Below, in pieces: positions 1-7,848 of a stretch of DNA of 37,627 nt (positions are counted from its first letter, which is position 1; every line of letters starts with the position of its first letter). The stretch is from a virus, in the IMG/VR virus record IMGVR_UViG_3300048914_000208, positions 1 to 37,627 of that record; one strand, given 5' to 3'. The notes under the pieces are model-generated. The model had not been told where the DNA came from. It saw only the letters and a program-made list of their open reading frames with translations, and did no database searches. The translations under genes and the position numbers were made by a program.

Positions 1-32
1 TCAAATCTCTAAGGCTTTGTTCCCGTGTACAT
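1..32. repeat. 32-bp terminal direct repeat, left copy
   Basis: These 32 bases are identical to the last 32 bases of the window (37596-37627). The first twelve bases also complete the 3' end of the HNH gene that lies at the other end. The simplest reading is that the sequence is a circle of 37,595 bp (or a circularly permuted or cos-joined assembly) cut at this point, not that the virion carries 32-bp terminal repeats. Confidence 0.95.
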
Positions 33-112
33 CGCTGCTTAATCGAAATTTTACTCGGGATTGAAAAATGAGGGGGGGGGTATGAAATGGTTGGTTTTAA
101 AAATTGTTTGAT
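13..112. promoter_or_regulatory. Noncoding HNH-terS gap, candidate cos/packaging region
   Basis: On the closed circle this 100-bp gap separates the HNH endonuclease stop from the small-terminase start. It contains a run of nine G (72-80) and AT-rich sequence before terS. In many HNH/P27/TerL phages the packaging site lies here. The motif GGGGTCAAATCTCTA at the end of the HNH gene resembles DNA I recall at the same place in other phages. The location is inference; no cut site can be read from sequence alone. Confidence 0.4.
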
Positions 113-565
113 ATGAATGATAGTAAAATGAACATTGTGCACATGGGCCAGGGTAAAGATACTTTGGCGTGCATTGAAAAAGTACCGGCACACCTTGATG
201 CCGCTGCTAAAAAATGCTACAAAGAGGTTGGTAATTTTTTAGCGAAGATTGACCGCCTGCGTGAAACAAACCTGCATACCCTTGAAAGTTTTGCAACGGC
301 TTATAGCCAGTATGTATTTGCTTGTGGCGCAATAAACCGTAAAAACAAGAATGAATATGGCAGCGGCTATATACAAAAATTTGAGAGCGGCGCAAGCAAC
401 GTAAGCACTGAAGTTGTTTTGCGCGATAAGGCAACAGTAATAATGCTTAACTGTAGCAAATTGTTTGGCCTTGACCCAAAGAGCGAAAAAGAGCTAAAAG
501 GAATGGTAGACAGTGGCCAGCTGAATATGCTCGATGATTTTGAGCGAAACAGGTTAGCCCGATGA
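113..565 (+). CDS. terS: Terminase small subunit, P27 family
   Basis: A 150-aa protein that should bind the packaging site and load the large terminase. The N-terminal 'VPAHLDAAAKKCYKEV' and C-terminal 'LRDKATVIMLNCSKLFGLDP' follow the P27-family pattern: a 'P..L...A...W' start and an 'R......L..FGL.P' end around a helical core. A TTG nine bases upstream would extend the frame, but ATG at 113 is the better start; ATG at 128 is also possible. The stop overlaps the methyltransferase start (ATGA). It lies directly after the HNH gene on the circle, the usual HNH-TerS order, but is separated from terL by about 2.1 kb. Confidence 0.8.
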   Translation: MNDSKMNIVHMGQGKDTLACIEKVPAHLDAAAKKCYKEVGNFLAKIDRLRETNLHTLESFATAYSQYVFACGAINRKNKNEYGSGYIQKFESGASNVSTEVVLRDKATVIMLNCSKLFGLDPKSEKELKGMVDSGQLNMLDDFERNRLAR

Positions 566-1764
566 ATATGCCCAGGCTAAAACACATAAGCATGTTTAGC
601 GGCATAGGCGGGCCTGAGCTTGCTGCCGAATGGTGTGGCTGGGAAAATATAAGCCATACCGAATGGAACCCTTTTGGAAGGAATGTTTTACACTATTACT
701 GGCCGCAGGCCGACAGCCATGAAGATGCAACCAAAACAGACTACACTATTTACCGAGGAAGAGTTAACGTGCTTAGTGCCGGGTTCCCGTGCCAGGGGTT
801 TAGCCTCGCAGGGAAAAGACTTGGTACAGACGATGACCGCTACCACTGGCCAACGGTGCGCCGCGCTTATAATGAATGCCGACCCGATTGGGTTGTTTTC
901 GAAAATGTTACTGGGCTCCTCAGTATGGAGGATAAACAAGGCGTATGGCGCGATGTATTCGCTAAGGTGGAAGGCGGAAAAGTTATTCGTACTGCTGAAT
1001 GTGACTACTATGAAAAAGTATACACACGACAAGCAAAAATGCTCATCGGTACAATCCTTGAAGATATTGAAAACGACGGGTACCGGCCGCAGCTTTTTGT
1101 ACTTCCGGCTGCAAGTGTCGAAGCCCCGCATAAAAGGGAACGCATCTTTATTGTTGCCCACGCCAACAGTAATGGACCACATGGCGCCAAAGACGGACAA
1201 AGCGTGGGTAAAGGAGCAGGAAGTAACACGCCCGGGCAGGCAGCAACCTGCAAACCTACGCGATATCCCTTTCAGGGCGCCGGGCCTGCTACCGACACCA
1301 TCGGCATCGGAAATGTATACAAACGCTCCAGAAAGCGAAAGTTATGTAACCAAATCCGGTACGGTGCGCCGGAAAAATGCGGACGGCAGCAGCAGCCAAC
1401 TGGGATTAGTGGCATCGGCAATGAAAATGCTACCAACGCCATCCGCACAGGACGGCAAAAACAGTACGCTGCCTGGAAGCCAAAAGAACCGCGATACAGT
1501 GGTGGGGGCAATTTCGGAGATAGCGGCAACAACTGGGCAAACTTCCCAACTCAATCCCCGGTTTGTGATGGAAATGATGGGGTTTCCGCCGGACTGGACT
1601 TTGAAACCGTTTTTGAAGGCTACACAAAGCCCTTTACATGGGCCAAGTGGAGAAATGAAAGCATAAAAGCAGGCGGCAACGCGATTGTGCCGCAGGTTAT
1701 GTACCAAATTTTTAAAACTATTGATGAAGTGGCAGCAATGATGGGAAAATCAGATGGAAAGTAA
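562..1764 (+). CDS. DNA (cytosine-5) methyltransferase
   Basis: A 400-aa C5-cytosine methyltransferase that would modify phage DNA against host restriction. Motif I is FSGIGGPELAAE (about residues 14-25), motif IV is GFPCQGFSLAG with the catalytic Cys (about 74-84), motif VI is ENV, motif VIII is APHKRERIFIVA, and motif X is GGNAIVPQV near the C-terminus. The target-recognition region (about residues 205-340) is low in complexity, and its DNA also carries methyltransferase-like motifs in the next reading frame (see the 1148-1666 entry). There is no restriction enzyme nearby, so it is an orphan. It is translationally coupled to terS by ATGA and interrupts the terS-terL pair. Target specificity cannot be read. 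Confidence 0.9.
   Translation: MNMPRLKHISMFSGIGGPELAAEWCGWENISHTEWNPFGRNVLHYYWPQADSHEDATKTDYTIYRGRVNVLSAGFPCQGFSLAGKRLGTDDDRYHWPTVRRAYNECRPDWVVFENVTGLLSMEDKQGVWRDVFAKVEGGKVIRTAECDYYEKVYTRQAKMLIGTILEDIENDGYRPQLFVLPAASVEAPHKRERIFIVAHANSNGPHGAKDGQSVGKGAGSNTPGQAATCKPTRYPFQGAGPATDTIGIGNVYKRSRKRKLCNQIRYGAPEKCGRQQQPTGISGIGNENATNAIRTGRQKQYAAWKPKEPRYSGGGNFGDSGNNWANFPTQSPVCDGNDGVSAGLDFETVFEGYTKPFTWAKWRNESIKAGGNAIVPQVMYQIFKTIDEVAAMMGKSDGK
1148..1666 (+). other. Second-frame methyltransferase-like reading frame (overprint)
   Basis: An open frame, +1 relative to the methyltransferase, runs under its 3' half and ends at 1666. It reads LLLPTPTVMDHM (1148 on), later LLPTPSASEMY and MLPTPSAQDGKN, and ends with LNPRFVMEMMGFPPDWT (1550-1600). 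These strings resemble the C-terminal region of another class of phage C5-methyltransferase proteins, as I remember them. The main frame at the same bases gives IFIVAHANSNG and FPTQSPVCDGNDG, which are also family-typical. No start codon is evident close to the motif region, so expression would need frameshifting, internal initiation or a recombinant allele. It may be an evolutionary relic. Confidence 0.5.
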
Positions 1765-1906
1765 AACAGAATCAAACGGCTTTCATGCCTGCGGGCAGTA
1801 TTACAGGATGGGCAAGCCGGGTGTGCCTTATGTAGAGCAAATAAAGATGCTTTTGGTTGAAATAAGAGAAAACTATTTAAAACATAAAATGAACCATGAC
1901 ACCTGA
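1754..1906 (+). CDS. Small hypothetical protein (50 aa)
   Basis: The frame starts at ATG 1754 inside the 3' end of the methyltransferase gene and stops at TGA 1904-1906, overlapping the next start at 1896. The protein is mixed-charge with no membrane segment; it contains 'FHACGQYYRMGKPGVPYVEQIKMLL', quoted here only as the region of residues 10-33. Tight overlaps on both sides, filling what would otherwise be a 130-bp gap, are the main support. Function unknown. Confidence 0.55.
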   Translation: MESKTESNGFHACGQYYRMGKPGVPYVEQIKMLLVEIRENYLKHKMNHDT

Positions 1907-2093
1907 AGAATATTTAAAAACTACCAATTGCCCGGACTGCCATGCGGATGGCGGCATTTGTGAAGTGTGCTGGGCGATGGAAAACGATCCTGACCTTTTT
2001 ATTACAACCCCTGAACAATGGGAACAAATGGAAAAGGCCGCGGAATATGTGATTAAAAACGGCATTACGCCAAATCTTGACAGTATTTATTAA
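1896..2093 (+). CDS. Small CxxC...CxxC zinc-ribbon-like protein
   Basis: A 65-aa acidic protein with the pair C-P-D-C and C-E-V-C separated by six residues near the N-terminus (about residues 12-25), the spacing of a small zinc knuckle or rubredoxin-like ribbon. The rest is helical with no recognised domain. It overlaps the preceding small frame and lies in the run of inserts between the terminase subunits. Zinc binding is inferred from the cysteine spacing; role unknown. Confidence 0.65.
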   Translation: MTPEEYLKTTNCPDCHADGGICEVCWAMENDPDLFITTPEQWEQMEKAAEYVIKNGITPNLDSIY

Positions 2094-2110
2094 CCAACAA
2101 TTATAGAATT

Positions 2111-2671
2111 ATGTTTGATCCAATTAGTTACATTTTTAGTAAAAGAGCAGGGCGCTTGTTTGTGGCGTTGTATCATAAAGACCCATGCACCGATGGTACG
2201 GATGACAGCTGCGGGCGATATATGCGGGCACGCCATGGTGATGCCGGTGTTTTGGCTAAAATTGAGGAAGATTTTGTGTTTAACCTGAAGCAAAATTACT
2301 GGTTTTTCAGTAATGGAAGCCCAAAATTTACGGCTTCAGGGGTCCTTTTAAATATGTACCGCACTGCTTTGTGGATTTATTTTAAGCAGAACCGTAAAAA
2401 AGTGAACCTTTTTTTGTCAAAACACCTGGTAGATATACTGCATTTTGCCGAAAACCCTACCGATTGCATTGGCGATACAATTGAAAATAAATACGGTGCT
2501 GCTGGTTCTGATCTTAAACGAAGCCACGCCCGATTTGCATCAATAATATACGCTGATATTTTGCGTAAAACCCGAAAATGGTACCAGCATCCGTACTGGC
2601 ACTTAAACCACCTTCGCATCGAAATAAAACTTCTGCCAAAGCATAAATCTGACTTTGTATCTGTAAAATAA
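2111..2671 (+). CDS. Hypothetical protein (186 aa)
   Basis: I do not recognise a family. The protein is basic and aromatic-rich, with no signal peptide or clear membrane segment. It ends three bases before the terL start, so it is probably cotranscribed with packaging genes. Its middle (about residues 75-120) is rich in Lys, Leu and Tyr and could be helical. A role in packaging or modification is only a guess from position. Confidence 0.7.
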   Translation: MFDPISYIFSKRAGRLFVALYHKDPCTDGTDDSCGRYMRARHGDAGVLAKIEEDFVFNLKQNYWFFSNGSPKFTASGVLLNMYRTALWIYFKQNRKKVNLFLSKHLVDILHFAENPTDCIGDTIENKYGAAGSDLKRSHARFASIIYADILRKTRKWYQHPYWHLNHLRIEIKLLPKHKSDFVSVK

Positions 2672-2674
2672 CCT

Positions 2675-4525
2675 ATGAAAATAACCCCCGAAATCCTTGA
2701 ATCTGTACCGTTTCAGTATGCGCTTGATGTGCGTGAGGGGCGTGCCGTGGTGGGCAGGCGCATTATACAGGCGGTGGAGCGTTTTTGGCGGTGGGTTGAG
2801 GAAAGTGCGGGGTTACTGTATGAATATGAGGTGCCGGGCGCGGTGCTGTTGCCGGGTGTGCACCGCAATTTTTGGTTTGTGCCTAATCCCGGGCATAATG
2901 GTAAGGATTTTTACCTGGATCATGCGGCGGGCCTGCATGTGTTGTGGTTCTTTTCGGGGTGCCTTAACCATACAGTGGGTGCGCTCCAGGGTAAACCGTT
3001 TGTGCTGGCGCCCTTTCAGGCTTTTACCATGTACAACCTTTTTGCCTGGAAAAAAATGACGGGCAGTGTGCCGGTACGGGGCGATGATTTCCGGCGTATA
3101 AACTCGGTGTATGACAAGCGGGCCAAAAAGAACGGTAAGACAGCCGAAATGGCGGGCCTGGCGCTGTACATGATGAGTTATGACGAAGAGGCGGGCGCAC
3201 AGGTATATGTGGGCGCTACTAAAGAAGACCAGGCGCGCATTTGCTGGGGGCAGGCCAAAAGCTTTATTGACAGCCACCGGGCCAACCCGGTGCTGCGCCG
3301 GATGGGTTTCAGGACGCAGCAAAAAACGATCTTCTTTGACAGGACCGAAAGCAAGATGATGCCCCTGGGTGGTGACAGCAAAACGCAGGATGGCATTAAC
3401 ACGCACCTGGGTATTGTGGATGAATACCACGCGCATTCAGATGATTCGGTTAAGGAAAATATGGAATCATCGATGAGTATGCGCAGCCAGCCCCTACTCT
3501 ACCATATTACCACTGCCGGGCTTAATATACAAAGCCCGTGCAAGAATTATGAAGATGAGATGATCGAGGTGTTAGAGCAGCGCCACCCTAACGATGACCA
3601 CATTTGGGTAATGATCCATAACCTGGATGATGCCGATGACTGGGAAAACCCTGCAAACTGGATCAAGGCCAACCCGCTGCTGGGGCAGGGCCTTTCGATA
3701 GACTGGCTTATGAAGCGGTACAATGCTGCAAAGATATCGCCGCGCAAAGTGCCGGAATTTAAGACCAAAAGCCTCAATATGTGGGTAGATGCGCCCACGA
3801 TTTGGATTGAGAGCGAAATTTGGAAAAAGAACAAGCATAACCTGAGCAAAGAAGAGGTTTGGCAAAAGTTTGCGCAGTTTGGCGGGCATATGGGTGTCGA
3901 TTTGAGTATGACCACCGATATTACTGCTGTGGTAATGGTTAGCAATGCCGATGATGATGGCGACCGGTATATTGTGCCGTATTTGTTTTGCCCCGACCTG
4001 AATATTGACAAGCGCAGCAAAAACGACAACGTGCCGTATCGCTACTGGGCTTCGTGTCCGGAACAGTGGCTTATCGCTACCCCGGGCGATCAGATTGATT
4101 ATGAAATTGTGGAGGGGTATATTAAAGATTTGTACTGGCGGTACAATATTTTAAGCCTGGGTGCCGACAGCCACCAGTTTGTGCAGATGGGGCAAAACCT
4201 TATGAGCTCCAGTATTACGCTTAATTATGTGGGGCAAAGCATCATGGCGCTTTCGGCACCCACAAAAGAGTTTGAGCGCCTGGCGCGAAAGGGGTCGTTA
4301 AAGCATGATGGCAACCCGATACTGGGCTGGATGCTGGCGGGGTGCATTATTATTACCGATCCTAACGAGAATATGAAAATACACAAAGGGCGCAGCAACG
4401 CGGCGGGTAAAAAGCGCATTGACGGCATCCCGGCCACGATAAACGCCATTCATAACGGTATGGTGCCGGAATTTAACCCCGATGTGAGCGATTATGCCGA
4501 CCCGGATGTGGAATTTGTGTGTTAA
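2675..4525 (+). CDS. terL: Terminase large subunit (HK97-like)
   Basis: A 616-aa packaging ATPase and nuclease that should cut concatemers and pump DNA into the prohead. The Walker A-like loop is RAKKNGKT (about residues 149-156), and Walker B is LGIVDE followed by YHAH (about 245-254). The C-terminal RNase H-like nuclease begins at MGVDLSMTTDITAVVMV (about residue 407), with the first metal-binding Asp. The length matches the HK97/Terminase_1 class. It follows a 186-aa unknown gene by 3 bp, while its partner terS lies about 2.1 kb upstream. Confidence 0.95.
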   Translation: MKITPEILESVPFQYALDVREGRAVVGRRIIQAVERFWRWVEESAGLLYEYEVPGAVLLPGVHRNFWFVPNPGHNGKDFYLDHAAGLHVLWFFSGCLNHTVGALQGKPFVLAPFQAFTMYNLFAWKKMTGSVPVRGDDFRRINSVYDKRAKKNGKTAEMAGLALYMMSYDEEAGAQVYVGATKEDQARICWGQAKSFIDSHRANPVLRRMGFRTQQKTIFFDRTESKMMPLGGDSKTQDGINTHLGIVDEYHAHSDDSVKENMESSMSMRSQPLLYHITTAGLNIQSPCKNYEDEMIEVLEQRHPNDDHIWVMIHNLDDADDWENPANWIKANPLLGQGLSIDWLMKRYNAAKISPRKVPEFKTKSLNMWVDAPTIWIESEIWKKNKHNLSKEEVWQKFAQFGGHMGVDLSMTTDITAVVMVSNADDDGDRYIVPYLFCPDLNIDKRSKNDNVPYRYWASCPEQWLIATPGDQIDYEIVEGYIKDLYWRYNILSLGADSHQFVQMGQNLMSSSITLNYVGQSIMALSAPTKEFERLARKGSLKHDGNPILGWMLAGCIIITDPNENMKIHKGRSNAAGKKRIDGIPATINAIHNGMVPEFNPDVSDYADPDVEFVC

Positions 4526-4561
4526 ACGAAAAGTGTTTTGAATTTTAAAAATTATAAGATT

Positions 4562-4804
4562 ATGAAAAAAAGTATTGTATCACCTTTTGAATATGCTATT
4601 GCGCAGATTGCTGATCCAGAAGCGGCGGCCAGTATGCGTTCTGAAACTGAAAGGGAAAAGGAGCTCCGGCTAACTGGAGAATTTAAAGATTTCTTTTCGC
4701 GGATTACGATAAGAAATGATGTTAACGACATTGATGTTGCGAACCCTGAAATTCTTAACCCGCCCTGCTGGGGGCATTGTGAGAGTTGTGAAAAATCAGA
4801 CTAA
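4562..4804 (+). CDS. Hypothetical protein (80 aa)
   Basis: The ATG at 4562 after an AT-rich leader is preferred over a TTG 24 bases upstream. The protein is helical and acidic in the middle and ends with C-W-G-H-C-E-S-C, a Cys/His cluster that could bind metal. No family is recognised. It lies just after terL and before a gap of about 200 bp. Confidence 0.65.
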   Translation: MKKSIVSPFEYAIAQIADPEAAASMRSETEREKELRLTGEFKDFFSRITIRNDVNDIDVANPEILNPPCWGHCESCEKSD

Positions 4805-5008
4805 ATCTAAATTAGGAAATTATTCACTTTTTAGATAATTTTTTGGTACACTATAACGTTTTCGTCTATCCGGGTTTCCTCAGTTCTTTTCCGGTGATCC
4901 ATTAACGTAACGCTCCAAAAATTTTACCGGTTAAGGTCCGGCTGTAATGTATTGGGGCTTTTTTCTATCTCCCTGATATGCAAATAACCAACCAAACACG
5001 ACTATAGT

Positions 5009-5287
5009 ATGGCGCACGTTACCCCTAAGGAAATTGCAGATAAGGCATATGCCGAACAGCGGCGGGCAGAGCTTGCCGAAGCTAAAATGGCCCGTATGCG
5101 CGAACTGAACACGGTAGATGGATTTTACCAGGCCTTTTTTAAGGAAATTAAACCCGAAGTGGCCCGGCCTGAAGCCTTTGAAAAAATAAACAACGAATTT
5201 TATGAACTGTACGGATGGCACCGCTACTCGTCTTACGAGAGTTTTAAGCGGGCAAACAACAACCGTACACAAAACCGATTTAAATGA
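5009..5287 (+). CDS. Hypothetical protein (92 aa)
   Basis: An alpha-helical, charged protein with an Ala/Glu/Arg-rich N-terminal half (about residues 5-32) that could form a coiled coil, and an aromatic C-terminal half (FYELYGWHRYSSYESFKR). Its TGA overlaps the next start (ATGA), so the pair is coupled. The 204-bp gap before it (4805-5008) shows no gene and no clear promoter. Function unknown. Confidence 0.65.
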   Translation: MAHVTPKEIADKAYAEQRRAELAEAKMARMRELNTVDGFYQAFFKEIKPEVARPEAFEKINNEFYELYGWHRYSSYESFKRANNNRTQNRFK

Positions 5288-5475
5288 AAGCACTTTTAAT
5301 AATACTGGGCACTTTTGCCCTGGCGGTGGCCGCAACTTTTTTGCTGGATCTGCCCTGGGTGGCGGCACGCTGGGAGCGTGTGGTGCTGGTAGATATGTTT
5401 GTGGTGTCGCTGCTGCTGGCTGGTGCCGTGGTGCTGGTGGGTAGTTTTAAAAGCAGCGCCCCGGCTAAGGAGTGA
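5284..5475 (+). CDS. Small membrane protein with two predicted helices
   Basis: A 63-aa protein with two hydrophobic segments (about residues 3-22 and 34-54) separated by a short Trp/Arg-containing turn, and a charged tail. It overlaps the previous gene by ATGA. The topology looks like a helical hairpin in the inner membrane. It is far from the lysis cassette, so I do not call it a holin; another membrane role such as exclusion is possible but unsupported. Confidence 0.65.
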   Translation: MKALLIILGTFALAVAATFLLDLPWVAARWERVVLVDMFVVSLLLAGAVVLVGSFKSSAPAKE

Positions 5476-5505
5476 AGTGATTTTATTAATCTTTAAAAAA
5501 TAATC

Positions 5506-6261
5506 ATGAAAATTAAACCAATACTTTTTAGTGCACCTATGGTGCGTGCGCTGCTGGAGGGCAGGAAAACACAGACCAGGCGGGTTTTGAAATTTGCAAA
5601 AGAAGATGTGGGTGCGCCCGAGTTTACAGACTATGCTATTGCGATTGAACCCCGTGATGTTCCGAAAGGGTTTCAGATATTTTATAATGATGTTTTTGAT
5701 CCGGAAAGTGATGAACCGATTGATAGGTGGCGTTATTATGATGATATTGCCGCTCCCTACGCTGTAGGTGATGTGCTTTGGGTGCGGGAAACGTGGGCAA
5801 ATACAGTTAATGTAAATCAAATGTATCCATGGCCTGACCGGCCGCACATTGTAACTGATAGTGATGATGGAAGTGTATTTTCGGCATACATTTATCGGGC
5901 TGATGGTGATTGGCATTGGTGTGATGGTGATGGTTTTAGTGCAAAAAAATCATATTGGAAACCCTCTATTTTCATGCCTAAAGCCGCGTGCCGCCTGTTT
6001 TTAAAGGTAAAAAGCGTGCGTGCGGAACGTTTGCAGGAAATTAGCGAGGCTGATGCGATTGCAGAAGGTATTGAAAGGGTTAAGCCTGATGGTGTTATTT
6101 CTTTCAAATCCTATACTAAGCAATGGAGTAGCAATGCCGTTTTCCCTTATAGTTCTTTTATGACCCTATGGCAAAGCATAAACGGGCCTGAAAGCTGGGC
6201 GGCAAATCCCTGGGTGTGGGTGGTGGAGTTTGAGAAATGTGATAAACCTGAAAATTTTTAA
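5506..6261 (+). CDS. ASCH-like phage protein
   Basis: A 251-aa protein opening with KPILFSAPMVRALLEGRKTQ-TRR, then GDVLWVRETW, KPSIFMPKAACRLFLKV, ERLQEISEADAIAEGIE and ending NPWVWVVEF. This block order matches a common phage protein family that I associate with an ASCH/PUA-like fold (nucleic-acid or nucleotide binding), often annotated as a morphogenetic protein. The biochemical role is not established from sequence. It is preceded by an AT-rich leader and followed two bases later by the next gene. Confidence 0.75.
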   Translation: MKIKPILFSAPMVRALLEGRKTQTRRVLKFAKEDVGAPEFTDYAIAIEPRDVPKGFQIFYNDVFDPESDEPIDRWRYYDDIAAPYAVGDVLWVRETWANTVNVNQMYPWPDRPHIVTDSDDGSVFSAYIYRADGDWHWCDGDGFSAKKSYWKPSIFMPKAACRLFLKVKSVRAERLQEISEADAIAEGIERVKPDGVISFKSYTKQWSSNAVFPYSSFMTLWQSINGPESWAANPWVWVVEFEKCDKPENF

Positions 6262-6263
6262 GC

Positions 6264-6764
6264 ATGTGTGCTGTAATGTCACGTGATGCAGCGGCTTATT
6301 GGTGGAAAATTCAGGTTCCAAAAGAAGTGCATCATTATCGGAAAGGAGTTTTTAGTAGGGATTGGGAAATTATAACTTGGCGGGATATTTTTAAGGAAAG
6401 AACTGAGAAGCAAAATAATAGAATTCGTATTAAGCGATTTCATTCAGTTGTTAAGCCGGGTTATGTGTGGGTTTTTTATAATGACAATTGGTTAATGGGA
6501 GGGTGGTATATTTACGTGCGTACGCTTAAAAAATCCTGGGCAATAAATTTTAGAAATAACAATGCTCAAAAACAGGTAGATTTAATAATGAATCTTTTCC
6601 CTTGTGGAGTTTTACCTATAAAAGAAAACTTTGAGATTTGGTGTGTGTCTTTTTCAAAATTATTTCCGTTCCAGGGTTTTGGAGGTCGAAAAAGGCAAGG
6701 TTTAATAAAATGTTATGTTGAGTTTCGTGGCGATGATATTATAAATGTAAGTTCTATAAATTAA
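6264..6764 (+). CDS. Hypothetical protein (166 aa)
   Basis: A Trp-, Arg- and Lys-rich protein encoded by DNA clearly more AT-rich than its neighbours, which suggests recent acquisition. There is no signal peptide and no recognised domain. It includes a repeated pattern of aromatic residues around 'GYVWVFYNDNWLMGGWYIYV' (about residues 69-88) that looks like beta strands. The start could be ATG 6264 or ATG 6276. Function unknown. Confidence 0.65.
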   Translation: MCAVMSRDAAAYWWKIQVPKEVHHYRKGVFSRDWEIITWRDIFKERTEKQNNRIRIKRFHSVVKPGYVWVFYNDNWLMGGWYIYVRTLKKSWAINFRNNNAQKQVDLIMNLFPCGVLPIKENFEIWCVSFSKLFPFQGFGGRKRQGLIKCYVEFRGDDIINVSSIN

Positions 6765-6784
6765 TTACGTAATAAAATAATTTG

Positions 6785-7102
6785 ATGGATATTCAAAAAC
6801 TTCGCCCGGGTAATTTGGCTAAAGATGCCGCCGGGCATATTTGCAAACTAACGCATACCGATGGTGTAAACGGGTTCTTTGTGTTTACAGATGAAGCCCT
6901 GCCGGGCCTGCCGGTAAACCCTGCACCTATAATTTTAACGATTGCCTGGGTGCTTAAATTTGGCTTTGTAAAGAAAAACAAGGCAACATATTTAAAAGAT
7001 GGGTATGTGTATAAAACATCAAGCCTGCAAACCATGTGGTGTGTGCATCACCTGCAAAATGATTACTATTTTAAGACAGGGCAGGAATTGACTTTGGTCT
7101 AA
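6785..7102 (+). CDS. Bacteroidota phage hypothetical protein
   Basis: A 105-aa protein with the layout 'ILTIAWVLKFGF ... YKTSSLQTMWCVHHLQNDYYFKTGQEL'. I recognise this as typical of a small hypothetical protein found widely in Bacteroidota phages and mobile elements (usual form 'L..FGF...YVHQLQNLYFALTG.EL'), but know no function for it. ATG 6785 is chosen over the TTG just upstream. Confidence 0.7.
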   Translation: MDIQKLRPGNLAKDAAGHICKLTHTDGVNGFFVFTDEALPGLPVNPAPIILTIAWVLKFGFVKKNKATYLKDGYVYKTSSLQTMWCVHHLQNDYYFKTGQELTLV

Positions 7103-7120
7103 TTTTAATACATTTACGTT

Positions 7121-7501
7121 ATGGAAGAAGTGAACAAAAATACCGGCATTGCCCTGGTGCATTATACTATAACCCCGGCGCTGAATGTGGAGGGTGATGA
7201 AGAAGATACCGAAATACTGAAATTGCTTGCCAATGCGGTGATTACCTGCGAGGCGAAGTATACAGGCTGGACGTTTGATGACAAACCCGAACGCCTGGCC
7301 TTAAATGCCGGTGCCGATATTACTGATGTGGTGTTTACGCTACATGTGCCGGGCCTCACCCCTTTTAACGGTGAATATGATTTTAGGGCTGGTGTTATTG
7401 CCGGGCTGCAGCACGGCAGTGGTGAAATTACTGAGGGTTCGTATCATGAAAACGGCACTGTAAAGCAAATTGATGTATTGTTAAACCAAATTATTGAGTG
7501 A
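7121..7501 (+). CDS. Hypothetical protein (126 aa)
   Basis: An acidic protein with alternating hydrophobic residues suggesting a beta-rich fold; no signal peptide. Its stop and the next start share one base (TGATG), so the two are coupled. No family recognised. It lies in the block of small genes between terminase and portal, where auxiliary genes often collect. Confidence 0.65.
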   Translation: MEEVNKNTGIALVHYTITPALNVEGDEEDTEILKLLANAVITCEAKYTGWTFDDKPERLALNAGADITDVVFTLHVPGLTPFNGEYDFRAGVIAGLQHGSGEITEGSYHENGTVKQIDVLLNQIIE

Positions 7502-7848
7502 TGGAATGGCAGCCAACAATAAAATTTGAAAAACCTAACCTGGGGGCTTTTATAGATTATTTAAAACAATATCCTGATGTTGAAAGTGTTGTACAAAAAA
7601 ACTTTAATGATGGGCTGCAAAAGGTATATTTTGATGTGTTGAAATACCACCTTAAACGCGATCCTGGTGCTGAAGATTTTAAAAAACTTGAAGTTTCAAC
7701 AACGCCGGGTAATGATTGGAGTGCTTTGCATTATGAGGGTCATTATTTAGGGACTATTGTTGTAACAATGGTTCATAAAGACAATACTGTATCAATTATG
7801 TTTGAGCGTCTTGATCAATTTGATTATCCGGGTCATATGAAACTATAA
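7501..7848 (+). CDS. Hypothetical protein (115 aa)
   Basis: It starts at ATG 7501, sharing one base with the preceding stop. The protein is mixed alpha/beta, with no recognised domain. It ends by converging on the leftward gene 7843-8232, overlapping by six bases. Function unknown. Confidence 0.65.
   Translation: MEWQPTIKFEKPNLGAFIDYLKQYPDVESVVQKNFNDGLQKVYFDVLKYHLKRDPGAEDFKKLEVSTTPGNDWSALHYEGHYLGTIVVTMVHKDNTVSIMFERLDQFDYPGHMKL

Noticed and set aside
72-80. Nine-G run as a phase-variation switch of terS
   Set aside because: It lies outside any coding frame about 30 bases before the start; packaging or promoter roles are equally possible and no allele comparison is available.
674-1147. Whole 330-aa second-frame ORF as an independent gene
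   Set aside because: The part before about 1130 has no recognisable motif in that frame while the main frame has methyltransferase motifs I-VI; only the later part is of interest.
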